Assembly: GCA_010671905.1 (NCBI GenBank)
Contig: JAAHII010000001.1
Span: forward strand, 5,332,001 to 5,396,000
Source: Leptolyngbya sp. SIOISBB
GTDB taxonomy: Bacteria > Cyanobacteriota > Cyanobacteriia > Phormidesmidales > Phormidesmidaceae
Length of the DNA: 64,000 bases
Direction of reading: 5' to 3'
Positions 54,577-62,663 of the stretch are shown here, in pieces. The notes below the pieces were generated by a model, which worked only from the letters and a program-made list of their open reading frames with translations, searched no databases and was not told the origin of the DNA. Positions within the stretch are counted from its first letter, which is position 1. Each line of letters begins with the position of its first letter. The translations under genes were made by a program, and so were the position numbers.

Positions 54577-55728
54577 ATGTCTACTAGCTCAGAAACGAAT
54601 TCCCCAGCTTTTCAAGCGGGCGGGCAACTCAGCTTTTTCGAACGCTACCTGACGGTCTGGGTCGCCCTCTGCATCGTGGCCGGCATCCTGTTGGGGCGAG
54701 TGTTTCCAGGGATTGCCGTCACCCTCGATGCCATGAGCATTTATCAGGTGTCGATTCCCATTGCGATCTGTCTGTTTTTCATGATGTATCCCATCATGGT
54801 GAAGATCGATTTTTCCCAGGCGAAGCGAGCCGCGCAGGCCCCTAAGCCGGTCGTGCTGACCTTAGTCGTGAACTGGCTGATCAAACCGTTCACGATGGTG
54901 GTGTTTGCTCAATTCTTTCTGGGTTGGCTCTTTCGTCCCTTGCTCAGTGGTACAGAAATGATTCGCGGCGCTGAGGTGGCGCTGGCGGACTCTTATATTG
55001 CTGGTTGCATTCTGCTCGGTATTGCGCCCTGTACGGCGATGGTGCTGATGTGGGGATATCTTTCCTTTAGCAATCAGGGCCACACGTTGGTGATGGTGGC
55101 GATTAACTCCCTGGCGATGCTGTTTTTGTATGCGCCGTTGGGACGGTGGCTTTTGGCTGCTAACAATTTGACCGTCCCCTGGGAAACAATTGTGATATCA
55201 GTGCTGGTTTATGTGGGGTTGCCATTGTTGGCAGGGGCGATGTCCCGCACATGGATTTTGCGCCACAAGGGTCGTGCTTGGTTTAATGACGTGTTTTTGA
55301 AGTATCTCAGCCCTATTTCGGTGATTGCTCTGTTAACGACTTTGGTGCTGCTGTTTGCGTTCAAAGGCGATCTGATTGTGCGCAATCCGCTGCACATTGT
55401 GTTGATTGCGGTGCCTCTACTTCTCCAGACCAACTTCATTTTTCTGATTACCTATGTCGCTGCTCAAAAGCTGGGGATGTTTTATGAGGATGCGGCTCCG
55501 GCAGCGCTGATTGGGGCGAGCAATCACTTTGAAGTCGCGATCGCCACGGCAGTTACTCTGTTTGGCCTCAACTCTGGTGCCGCTTTAGCAACGGTTGTCG
55601 GCGTGCTTATTGAGGTGCCCGTCATGCTCCTGCTGGTAGAAGTTTGTAAAAAAACGGCTTTCTGGTTTCCCCGCGAACCCGAAAAGGCCACGCTGCATGA
55701 TCCCCGCTGTGCACGGCCATTGGGGTAA
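54577..55728 (+). CDS. acr3: ACR3-family arsenite efflux permease
   Basis: 383 residues from ATG 54577; the frame runs to 54433 but crosses the operator. Ten hydrophobic segments; the essential Cys is in [17 protein letters not shown] (near 152). [20 protein letters not shown] is the typical first helix, and [18 protein letters not shown] a late conserved motif. Exports arsenite driven by proton gradient. Heart of the arsenic island. Confidence 0.96.
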   Translation: MSTSSETNSPAFQAGGQLSFFERYLTVWVALCIVAGILLGRVFPGIAVTLDAMSIYQVSIPIAICLFFMMYPIMVKIDFSQAKRAAQAPKPVVLTLVVNWLIKPFTMVVFAQFFLGWLFRPLLSGTEMIRGAEVALADSYIAGCILLGIAPCTAMVLMWGYLSFSNQGHTLVMVAINSLAMLFLYAPLGRWLLAANNLTVPWETIVISVLVYVGLPLLAGAMSRTWILRHKGRAWFNDVFLKYLSPISVIALLTTLVLLFAFKGDLIVRNPLHIVLIAVPLLLQTNFIFLITYVAAQKLGMFYEDAAPAALIGASNHFEVAIATAVTLFGLNSGAALATVVGVLIEVPVMLLLVEVCKKTAFWFPREPEKATLHDPRCARPLG

Positions 55729-55756
55729 GCGCAATGCTCGTGAGCAGAGTTGTCAA

Positions 55757-55794
55757 TTTAAGGGAAAAGACAGGGTTTAAGGGAAAAGACAGGG
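55757..55794 (+). repeat. Two tandem 19-bp repeats
   Basis: TTTAAGGGAAAAGACAGGG occurs twice without a gap in the 124-bp acr3-methyltransferase spacer, followed by GAGCAAGG-like purine repeats. Copy-number-variable sequence; no known role. Confidence 0.75.
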
Positions 55795-55852
55795 GAGCAA
55801 GGGAGCAAGAGGGCGGGATGTGTGGTGGCAATTGAGGGGATCAGGGTAAGTC

Positions 55853-56491
55853 ATGGAAACCTTAGTGCAGCAGCAATACGATCGCCTCGCCAGTATTTAT
55901 GACCAGCGCTGGCAGTTTTACATTACGCGTACGCTGTCCTTTTTAGTGGAATGGGCACGCATTTCCCCTGATAAAACCGTGCTCGATGTAGCCTGTGGTA
56001 CTGGCGAGTTGGAGCGCTTGCTGGTTGAACAACACTCAGAGCAAACCATTACGGGGGTGGATTTTTCAGAACCGATGCTGGCGATCGCTCGCCAGAAACT
56101 AGAAGCTCGCCCCTCGGTTACCTTTCAGCAGGCATCGGCAGCGGCTTTGCCAGGGCCGCCATCTGACTTTGATGTCGTGATCTGTGCCAATGCTTTTCAC
56201 TATTTCAACGAACCGGAGCAGGTTCTTTCAGAAATGCAGCGGGTGCTGCGACCGACTGGGCGGGTCGTGATTTTGGATTGGTGCCGCGATTTCCTGGTTT
56301 GTCGGTTCTGTGACTGGGTATTGAGTCGATTCGATCCGGGGCATCAGAATTGCTATACCGAGGCCGAACTTCACGAATTATTGACCAGGGCAGGATATCG
56401 AATACAGCGATCGCAGCGGCACCGATTTGGCTTCATTTGGGGCTTGATGGCGGTTGAAGCTGTTCCCCTTGATAAGCAATTGAACCCTTAA
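55853..56491 (+). CDS. UbiE-like SAM-dependent methyltransferase in the arsenic island
   Basis: 212 residues. Motif I VLDVACGTGELERLL (near 43-57), TGVDFSEPMLAIARQK, FDVVICANAFHYFNEP and VLRPTGRVVILDWCRD. It has a Cys-rich patch DWCRDFLVCRFCDW (141-155) but lacks the ArsM sequence pattern I would expect. Between acr3 and arsC, same strand, 13 bp before arsC. A thiol-metalloid substrate is suggested by place and cysteines only. Confidence 0.82.
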   Translation: METLVQQQYDRLASIYDQRWQFYITRTLSFLVEWARISPDKTVLDVACGTGELERLLVEQHSEQTITGVDFSEPMLAIARQKLEARPSVTFQQASAAALPGPPSDFDVVICANAFHYFNEPEQVLSEMQRVLRPTGRVVILDWCRDFLVCRFCDWVLSRFDPGHQNCYTEAELHELLTRAGYRIQRSQRHRFGFIWGLMAVEAVPLDKQLNP

Positions 56492-56504
56492 CAGGAGACA
56501 AACG

Positions 56505-56915
56505 ATGAAACGAGTCATGTTTGTGTGCAAAAAGAATTCCTCGCGCTCTCAAATGGCTGAGGGCTTTGCGAAAACCTTGGGGGCGGGCAAAATCACCGTC
56601 ACCAGTTCCGGTTTGGAGGCCAGTTCGGTCAGACCAGAGGCGATCGCCACTATGCAAAATATTGGCATCGACATTAGCGACCAAACCTCCAACGCCCTCA
56701 GTGAATTTAAACCGGAAGACTTTGATGCGGTGATTTCTCTCTGTGGCTGCGGCGTCAATCTGCCCCCAGAGTGGCTCGCCCGCGAGTACTTTGATGACTG
56801 GCAACTGGACGACCCGGCAGAGCAACCAGAAATCTTTCCCCGCGTCCGCGATGAAGTCCAAGAACGAGTGGAAGCGCTCATTGCCAAACTGAATTCCGAA
56901 GCCGTTGCTTCTTAG
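56505..56915 (+). CDS. arsC: Arsenate reductase, LMW-phosphatase fold, glutaredoxin-linked type
   Basis: 136 residues. P-loop FVCKKNSSRSQMAEGFAKTL with nucleophile Cys8, and SLCGCGVNLPPEW with the Cys pair near 80/82, the layout of Synechocystis-type ArsC that uses glutathione/glutaredoxin. The P-loop has Ser13 where I recall Cys in Synechocystis. AGGAG 8 bp upstream of the ATG. Reduces arsenate so that Acr3 can export arsenite. Confidence 0.94.
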   Translation: MKRVMFVCKKNSSRSQMAEGFAKTLGAGKITVTSSGLEASSVRPEAIATMQNIGIDISDQTSNALSEFKPEDFDAVISLCGCGVNLPPEWLAREYFDDWQLDDPAEQPEIFPRVRDEVQERVEALIAKLNSEAVAS

Positions 56916-56976
56916 AGTTATCTTTTGGGGGCCAGGCCTTGATTTGAAAGCGTTGGGTGACTCAATAACGAAAATT

Positions 56977-57023
56977 CAACCTGTGAAAGGTTGACATAAA
57001 TCAGTATTTCGATGATTATCGAA
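56977..57023 (+). promoter_or_regulatory. arsR2 promoter overlapped by a palindromic operator
   Basis: TTGACA (56991-56996), 17-base spacer, GATTAT (57014-57019). TTCGAT-GATT-ATCGAA (57008-57023) is a perfect 6-bp-arm palindrome over the -10; CAACCT-GTGAA-AGGTTG (56977-56993) is a second over the -35. The ATG at 57026 is 6 bp after the -10, so the mRNA would be leaderless or start at the ATG. Confidence 0.65.
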
Positions 57024-57025
57024 TC

Positions 57026-57406
57026 ATGGGAATACAGCCGACATCTGAAGGCTCTTTAGAGCACATTGCAGCAGCGTTTGCGGCCCTGGGTCAGCCATCG
57101 CGATTGAGAATTGTGCGGCTACTGCTATCTGCGTACCCTCAGGGCTTGCCCGCCGGAGAAATTCAGAAAGAATTGGAAGTATCGGCTCCAACGCTTTCTC
57201 ATCATCTTGACAAGCTGCGACAAGTTGGTATTGTTACGGCTCAAAAAGACCGGCAGTGGATTTGGTATAGCGTGCAGTCAGAATCGCTGAGATATCTGAT
57301 CGATTTCTTGTTTGAAGAATGCTGTACCCGTAACCAGGTGGTGGCGATGGAAGATCTAGAACTCGCGGAAGTGAGTTCTAGATCTGGAAACGAGTGTTGT
57401 GATTGA
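57026..57406 (+). CDS. arsR2: Second ArsR/SmtB-family repressor with C-terminal Cys pairs
   Basis: 126 residues. Winged helix with FAALGQPSRLRIVRLLLSAY and LEVSAPTLSHHLDKLRQVGI. It lacks CVCDLC; instead ECC (near 101) and a terminal ECCD supply cysteines, a layout like other ArsR subtypes that sense trivalent or organic arsenicals. Promoter and operator directly in front suggest autoregulation of arsR2-arsP-58521-arsH. Confidence 0.9.
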   Translation: MGIQPTSEGSLEHIAAAFAALGQPSRLRIVRLLLSAYPQGLPAGEIQKELEVSAPTLSHHLDKLRQVGIVTAQKDRQWIWYSVQSESLRYLIDFLFEECCTRNQVVAMEDLELAEVSSRSGNECCD

Positions 57407-57466
57407 GCGCAAAAAATTTTGGTTTTTATTTCGATGTTTGCCTAAATATCAAAGGATGTATTTGCA

Positions 57467-58507
57467 ATGGCATCTAGTGTACTGACACGACTTAACCGGA
57501 GTGTACGGCAGTTTGATGGGGTCGCTTTGGCGATCTCCGTCATCTTCCTTGTCCTGATCTTTCTCGCTCCGGCACAGGCCTCTGGCAGTCTTAGCTTTAC
57601 CCTTGAAAACCTGTGGAATGTTGCCCCCTTCTTGCTCCTCTCCATTGGTATCGCCGCCTACGCCGCCGCTAGTGGCGCTGACAATCTGATTGCTAAGGCC
57701 TTCCAGGGCAAGCTGATGGTGATGATTCCCATAGCGGCGCTGTTTGGGGCCTTTTCCCCATTCTGTTCCTGTGGGGTGATTCCCCTGATTGCGGCGCTGC
57801 TGTCGATGGGGGTGCCTGTCGCTGCTGTGATGGCCTTTTGGTTGTCTTCGCCTTTAATGGATCCTTCCATGTTTGTGCTGACAGTGGGGACCTTGGGGCT
57901 GCAGTTTGCGATCGCTAAAACCTTGGCAACTGTGGCGATCGGACTGTTGGGTGGTTTCGGTACCTTAGCGCTTATGCGTTCCGGTTGGTCGTCCGCTGCT
58001 TTTGAAAACCCCCTGCATGAAGGTGTCGGTAATGGCGGCTGTGGTGGGAGCCGCGTCCGCAATCCCAAGCCCATTGCTTGGCAGTTTTGGAGCGAGGCAG
58101 AGCGCCAGCAAAAATTCTGGAAAGGCGCTAGCAAGAATGCTTGGTTCCTCGGCAAGTGGTTAACCCTCGCCTTTGTGCTCGAAAGTTTGATGATTGTGTA
58201 TGTGCCCAATGAATGGATTCAGGCGATCGCAGGTGACGGCGGTTTATTCTCTATCGGCTTAGCGGCGTTGGTCGGCATCCCGGCTTACCTCAATGGTTAC
58301 GCGGCATTGCCTCTGGTCGAGGGCCTGATTCAGCAGGGGATGTCTCCTGGGGCTGGCATGACGTTTTTACTAGCCGGTGGGGCAACGAGCATTCCAGCTA
58401 TGATTGCGGTTTTTGCCCTAGCCCGTCGTCCAGTTTTTGTCGCTTATCTAGCGTTTGCATTTATCGGATCCGTGATTGCCGGTTTAGTCTATACAGTCGT
58501 CATTTGA
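57467..58507 (+). CDS. arsP: ArsP-like permease (DUF318, organoarsenical efflux)
   Basis: 346 residues, eight or more hydrophobic segments. FGAFSPFCSCGVIPLIAALL (near 95-114) is the hallmark; a second Cys/Gly-rich loop GNGGCGGSRVRNP lies in the middle. ArsP members export trivalent methylated or aromatic arsenicals. The AAAGGATG leader sits before the ATG; 60 bp after arsR2. Confidence 0.9.
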   Translation: MASSVLTRLNRSVRQFDGVALAISVIFLVLIFLAPAQASGSLSFTLENLWNVAPFLLLSIGIAAYAAASGADNLIAKAFQGKLMVMIPIAALFGAFSPFCSCGVIPLIAALLSMGVPVAAVMAFWLSSPLMDPSMFVLTVGTLGLQFAIAKTLATVAIGLLGGFGTLALMRSGWSSAAFENPLHEGVGNGGCGGSRVRNPKPIAWQFWSEAERQQKFWKGASKNAWFLGKWLTLAFVLESLMIVYVPNEWIQAIAGDGGLFSIGLAALVGIPAYLNGYAALPLVEGLIQQGMSPGAGMTFLLAGGATSIPAMIAVFALARRPVFVAYLAFAFIGSVIAGLVYTVVI

Positions 58508-58520
58508 GTGAGATTAAGTT

Positions 58521-59144
58521 ATGCATCCTATCAATGTGCTGCCCAATGTCACGTTGCACGCTCACGGCGTTGTCTCTGAAAAGTTTCTGCAGCGAGGACT
58601 CAAGACCTTCCACGATGCTTGTTGTTGGACGAGGGATTTGCCGTACGGAGCCAACTCTAACAGTGAAGATTCGCTCATTTTGTTTGAGGAAGGCTGTGGA
58701 ACGTGTACGACGAAGCACGGGGTGATCGCTCGTCTAGCTCAAGAACACGATCTGCCAATTCACAAAAACCTAGGTTTCTATCGTCTCAACGATGACATTG
58801 TGACGGGAGTGAATCCGATTCTGGCGTCCTACGACCTTGACTTTATCCCCCAAATCCACTGCTTTTTGGTTTACGAAAACTGCCGAGTGGATCTGACGGA
58901 TGGTAATTGCAACGGCAAAAACAAAACGATTGAGGACTACGATTATGTCGTTCAGGTCGAGCCAGATCTGTCTGAAGCAAAGCACCAAGCCTGTTATCTG
59001 GAATATCTGCAACGGTATGCTGACAGCTTTCCGAAACTGGCAGCGCTGGGCGAAACGACGGTGATGGAAGTCCTGACTGCATGCGATCGCCAGTTGAAAT
59101 TTCAGTGCTCGATCTTCGTTCAAGAACTGGCTACGGCCACATAG
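58521..59144 (+). CDS. Unrecognised Cys-rich protein, transglutaminase-like motif, in the arsenic island
   Basis: 207 residues, 13 bp after arsP and so likely co-transcribed. No known name. Seen: CCW at 34-36, EEGCGTCTTKHGVIARLAQE (57-76) in which Cys62 would start a helix as in transglutaminase-like or papain-type folds, PQIHCFLVYENCRVDLTDGN (110-129) giving a His113 and Asp124, in the Cys-His-Asp order and spacing of that superfamily. Ten Cys in all. No signal peptide or membrane helix. It may act on glutathione, phytochelatin-like peptides or As-thiols; this is inference from place and motif. Confidence 0.7.
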   Translation: MHPINVLPNVTLHAHGVVSEKFLQRGLKTFHDACCWTRDLPYGANSNSEDSLILFEEGCGTCTTKHGVIARLAQEHDLPIHKNLGFYRLNDDIVTGVNPILASYDLDFIPQIHCFLVYENCRVDLTDGNCNGKNKTIEDYDYVVQVEPDLSEAKHQACYLEYLQRYADSFPKLAALGETTVMEVLTACDRQLKFQCSIFVQELATAT

Positions 59145-59298
59145 AGGACTGTGGTTTGCCCAGTTGCCGACACCGTTCCCTGTTTGAGATCCCTCCACTC
59201 GCTCAGAACTGCCGGAATTCCTTGCTAGTCTGGCCTGACCAAAAGGCGGTGAGGCTGGTGATCATTCAGACTCCTGTTGTTGCTCTATCAAAATTGCT

Positions 59299-59943
59299 AT
59301 GAGTTTTGACCACAAACCGCGCATCTTGTTTTTGTATGGCTCCTTACGCGAGCGCTCCTACAGTCGGTTAGCAGCTGAAGAAGCCGCCCGCATCATTACC
59401 GACTTTGGCGCTGAAGTGAAATTCTTTGACCCGCGCGGTTTACCGCTGCACGGAGCCGAACCCGACACTCACCCCAAAGTGCAGGAACTCCGGGAACTGT
59501 CGCTATGGTCGGAAGGGCAGGTGTGGTCGAGTCCCGAGATGCATGGCAACATTTCTGGATTGATGAAAACGCAGATTGACTGGATTCCTCTCAGTATGGG
59601 CGCAATTCGGCCCACTCAAGGACGAACGCTAGCGGTGATGCAAGTCTCGGGCGGCTCGCAATCTTTTAACGCGGTGAATACGATGCGGCTGTTGGGGCGC
59701 TGGATGCGGATGTTCACGATTCCCAATCAGTCGTCGGTGGCCAAGGCCTATCAGGAGTTCCATGAAGACGGCACGATGAAAGAGTCGGCTTACCGCGATC
59801 GCATCGTCGACGTGATGGAAGAACTCTACCGCTTTACCCTATTGCTGCGGGATAAAACGGACGAACTGACTGATCGCTATAGTGAACGCAAGGCGGCGGC
59901 AGCAAAACAGATTGAAGAAACGGCGAAAAAAGCAGTGCAATAA
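59299..59943 (+). CDS. arsH: ArsH NADPH-dependent FMN oxidoreductase
   Basis: 214 residues, flavodoxin-like. [20 protein letters not shown] holds the FMN phosphate loop; [20 protein letters not shown] and [20 protein letters not shown] are typical ArsH. Oxidises trivalent organoarsenicals to less toxic pentavalent forms and reduces quinones or metals. Last gene of the island; 154 bp after the unrecognised gene. Confidence 0.95.
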   Translation: MSFDHKPRILFLYGSLRERSYSRLAAEEAARIITDFGAEVKFFDPRGLPLHGAEPDTHPKVQELRELSLWSEGQVWSSPEMHGNISGLMKTQIDWIPLSMGAIRPTQGRTLAVMQVSGGSQSFNAVNTMRLLGRWMRMFTIPNQSSVAKAYQEFHEDGTMKESAYRDRIVDVMEELYRFTLLLRDKTDELTDRYSERKAAAAKQIEETAKKAVQ

Positions 59944-60042
59944 GGTCTCAGCCGTGCCTCAGATGATATGGCCGAACGCGGAATGTGGAGGTCGGAATGC
60001 TTGTTATACAAATTCTCTAAAATTGGACTACACATCTGCCAA

Positions 60043-60304
60043 ATGGAAAGATCCCCCTCAATCCCCCTAAAGGCCTCCGGGCATGGCTGCGCTAGAAAAA
60101 GGGGGAAACCCTGAGAGTAGCCCCTTTTCTAAGCAGGGCTGTTTCATGGTAGCTAGAGGATATTCCAGACTGTCGATATTTCGTAAGGGCGCACGGCTGT
60201 GCGCCCTTACCAGCAACGTGAAAACGCCTTTACAGAATTTTCTTTACTGGTATGAAACCACCCTACCTTTTCTAAGGGGGCGGCGACAGCGGGGGATCTT
60301 CCAT
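60043..60304. repeat. About 260-bp MITE-like element with internal hairpin
   Basis: Ends ATGGAAAGATCCCCC and GGGGGATCTTCCAT are imperfect inverted repeats (one base inserted). Inside: AATCCCCCTAAA and CTAAGGGGGC, the common cyanobacterial CCCCCTAAAT motif, and a perfect 12-bp hairpin GTAAGGGCGCAC/GTGCGCCCTTAC (60183-60210). A broken family B end (CGCGGAATGTGGAGGTCGGA) lies just before at 59976. No gene in 59944-60430. Confidence 0.6.
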
Positions 60305-60430
60305 CTGTAGCGCTATTTTGCAGAATTGATATTAGATACTGATTTCAACAATCTGAGATGTTGTTGAACTCGTTGAGGTTCAACAACATCCCGGTTTATC
60401 TCAGGACGTTCCCGGCTTCAGCCGCTGTTT

Positions 60431-62053
60431 TTAGACGCCATATTGATCAATTTGCTCTTTGAGATATTCATCGGGTTGGGCGGGGTCAAAATCACCAAAT
60501 TTCAGGTTTTCGACTCGGGTCAACTCTTCGGGCGCGTCTGCCCCCAGTTCTTCAGCCAATTCACGAGCCAAATCCGTCAAAAAGATCTGCTCGCCAATTT
60601 CGTCATAGTTGGCGTCTTCTGTCGGCATATATCCCCAGCGCACCAGTTGGGTCGAGATCCAACTGGCAAAGCTCTTCCAAGGGTAAGGATCAAAGTAAAT
60701 GCGATCGGGCACTTCTAGGGTATTGCCCTGACCATCTTCAAAGTTGCCGGTCATCACGGCTTCCAGGACTTCGACTGGTTGGTTGAGATATTCTCGTGGG
60801 GCGATCGCCGCCGCAATTTCTTTGCGGTTAGCCGGTTCATTGGCATAGGTGGCACCGTCAATGATGGCCTTGTTGAGGGCGCGGAAGGTGTTGGGATTTT
60901 CGTCGATCCAATCTTGAGCGGCGACAAACGCACAGCAGGGATGCCCCGGCCACAAATCCTTCGTCAGCAGATGGATGAAGCCGATATCGTTAAACACCAC
61001 CCGCTGGGTAAAGTTGTCGGGCAGGATAAAGGCGTCAATTTGACCGGTAGACATTTGGGCGATCGCATCGGGAGGCGGCAGAATGAGCAGCTTCACATCT
61101 TGATCTGGGTCTAACCCGCCAGAAGCCAAGTAGTACCGCAAAATCAGATTGTGATTGGAATAGTCGTAGGGAATGCCAATGGTCATCCCCTTAAAGTCAG
61201 CCGGGCCATTCACTTTGCCCAGGTGCTTTTTAGCGACGGCAATCCCTTGGCCGTTGTTGTTTTCAATGCTCGCCAGCTTCACTGAGAAGGCCGATGAACC
61301 CAATCCCAGTGACATCGCGATCGGCATCGGGGCCAGCATGTGATAAGCATCCAGTTCACCTGCGATCGCCGCATCGCGCACCACTGACCAACTGGCGTAT
61401 TTCATCAATTCCACATTGAGGCCGTGCTTGTCATAAAAGCCCAGCGGGTCAGACATAATGATGGGCGATGCACAGGTGATAGGCAAAAACGCGATCTTCA
61501 GATCATTTTTTTCTAAATCACCCGTGGTCGGAGGCGTGGGGGTTTCCCCTTCCGGCGTTGCTTCGTCGGTGGGCTGCTGAGCACAATTTGCCAGGGTCAC
61601 CAGGGCCGAACCCACAGCAATATTTTTCAAAAATTTGCGGCGCGTAAACTGGCTAGTGCGCTGGGCATCGGTAAAAAACTGACCCGCTTTAGGGCCAAAG
61701 GCAGCGGCAAACGCCTCATCCAAGCCGCCTGCCAGCTTAATCAAGTCCAGCACTAACTTTTCGCGCTTTGGTTGACCTTTACCAGCCATCTTGACAAACA
61801 GTGAAGTGCGGAGCTCTGCTTGACTGATGGCATCAGCAACCGCGAGGGCTTCTGGCTGATACAGGCGCATTTTGACTAAATCATCAATCAAATTAGCCGG
61901 CTCGTGGGGCATATCGGCCATAAATTTCCAGTGATCTTCGGTGGAATGGACGCTGCCACAAATCAAACACCGCACGGCAATGTCACCAACGTTCCCCTGC
62001 TGACACGACAGACTATTCCATCTTTGGCTGGGGGTTGATACAGAGTTAATCAT
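60431..62053 (-). CDS. CmpA/NrtA-family ABC substrate-binding protein with extra N-terminal domain
   Basis: 540 residues. Residues about 165-540 are the periplasmic binding domain (IAFLPITCASPIIMSDPLGF, LRYYLASGGLDPDQDVKLLI), like CmpA/NrtA that bind bicarbonate or nitrate. A twin-arginine lipoprotein signal, FTRRKFLKNIAVGS...LANC (RR 138-139, Cys157), lies in the middle rather than at the N-terminus. The preceding 135 residues include CLICGSVHSTEDHWKF, a possible metal site, and two amphipathic helices. The frame is uninterrupted from ATG 62053. No permease or ATPase gene is adjacent in the window. Ligand unknown. Confidence 0.85.
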   Translation of the reverse strand: MINSVSTPSQRWNSLSCQQGNVGDIAVRCLICGSVHSTEDHWKFMADMPHEPANLIDDLVKMRLYQPEALAVADAISQAELRTSLFVKMAGKGQPKREKLVLDLIKLAGGLDEAFAAAFGPKAGQFFTDAQRTSQFTRRKFLKNIAVGSALVTLANCAQQPTDEATPEGETPTPPTTGDLEKNDLKIAFLPITCASPIIMSDPLGFYDKHGLNVELMKYASWSVVRDAAIAGELDAYHMLAPMPIAMSLGLGSSAFSVKLASIENNNGQGIAVAKKHLGKVNGPADFKGMTIGIPYDYSNHNLILRYYLASGGLDPDQDVKLLILPPPDAIAQMSTGQIDAFILPDNFTQRVVFNDIGFIHLLTKDLWPGHPCCAFVAAQDWIDENPNTFRALNKAIIDGATYANEPANRKEIAAAIAPREYLNQPVEVLEAVMTGNFEDGQGNTLEVPDRIYFDPYPWKSFASWISTQLVRWGYMPTEDANYDEIGEQIFLTDLARELAEELGADAPEELTRVENLKFGDFDPAQPDEYLKEQIDQYGV

Positions 62054-62569
62054 CAGAAACTGCTCTCACTAAAAATGAAGCCCTTGCAACAAACACTCTG
62101 GCCCACGGGCGTATGGAGCTGAGCTAACTATTTGTGCTGATAGGTGGCATTAATGCTACCAAGCAAACACCTCAATAACTCACACCTCAGAAACAAATAG
62201 TATAGATTTCATTCCAACGCGGCTATTGTGAACACTGTGACTGCTAAAAAACATCGCGAGATGGCCCATTTAAGACGTTTAAAGTCTCTGGCTGTGTCAT
62301 TTTGCCATTATCAAAAAACTTCTAGATGCTCTTTATTAGAAAGGGTCTTAAAAAATATTTTTGTAATCGAAAATACGGTATTAAAAGATTCTAAGGGACC
62401 GATCTTCTCTGACTTTAACCTATCGAGATTAGGTGATGAAAAGTTGCCAATAGATGCTGTTATGACGGCTTTTGGAATAGCCCCTTGCTGGTCGGATAAA
62501 TTGATTTTTTAAGCGCTAATGAAAAGCTCATCCTTGTGAATAGAAGATCCAGAGCCGAATTTTTTATCT
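62054..62569. other. Spacer between the binding-protein and acyl-CoA dehydrogenase genes
   Basis: About 515 bp, AT-rich. An open plus-strand frame 62228-62512 from a GTG has low-complexity look and no Shine-Dalgarno, and is not called. No repeats of families A-C. Confidence 0.45.
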
Positions 62570-62609
62570 AAAAAAAGACCTGACTGATTTTGCTCATATC
62601 AGCCAGGTC
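62570..62609 (-). terminator. Intrinsic terminator of the acyl-CoA dehydrogenase gene
   Basis: Minus-strand stem GACCTGGCTGAT / ATCAGTCAGGTC (one mismatch), loop of nine, followed by TTTTTTTAGA. 55 bp beyond the stop. Confidence 0.88.
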
Positions 62610-62663
62610 AAACGGAGCGATTTGACGCCAAAATATTCGTCAATCAGCGTTGAAAAAAAAAAC

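Noticed and set aside
62228-62512. 94-codon plus-strand frame from GTG
   Set aside because: No Shine-Dalgarno, no family resemblance, odd composition; in an AT-rich spacer where chance frames are common.
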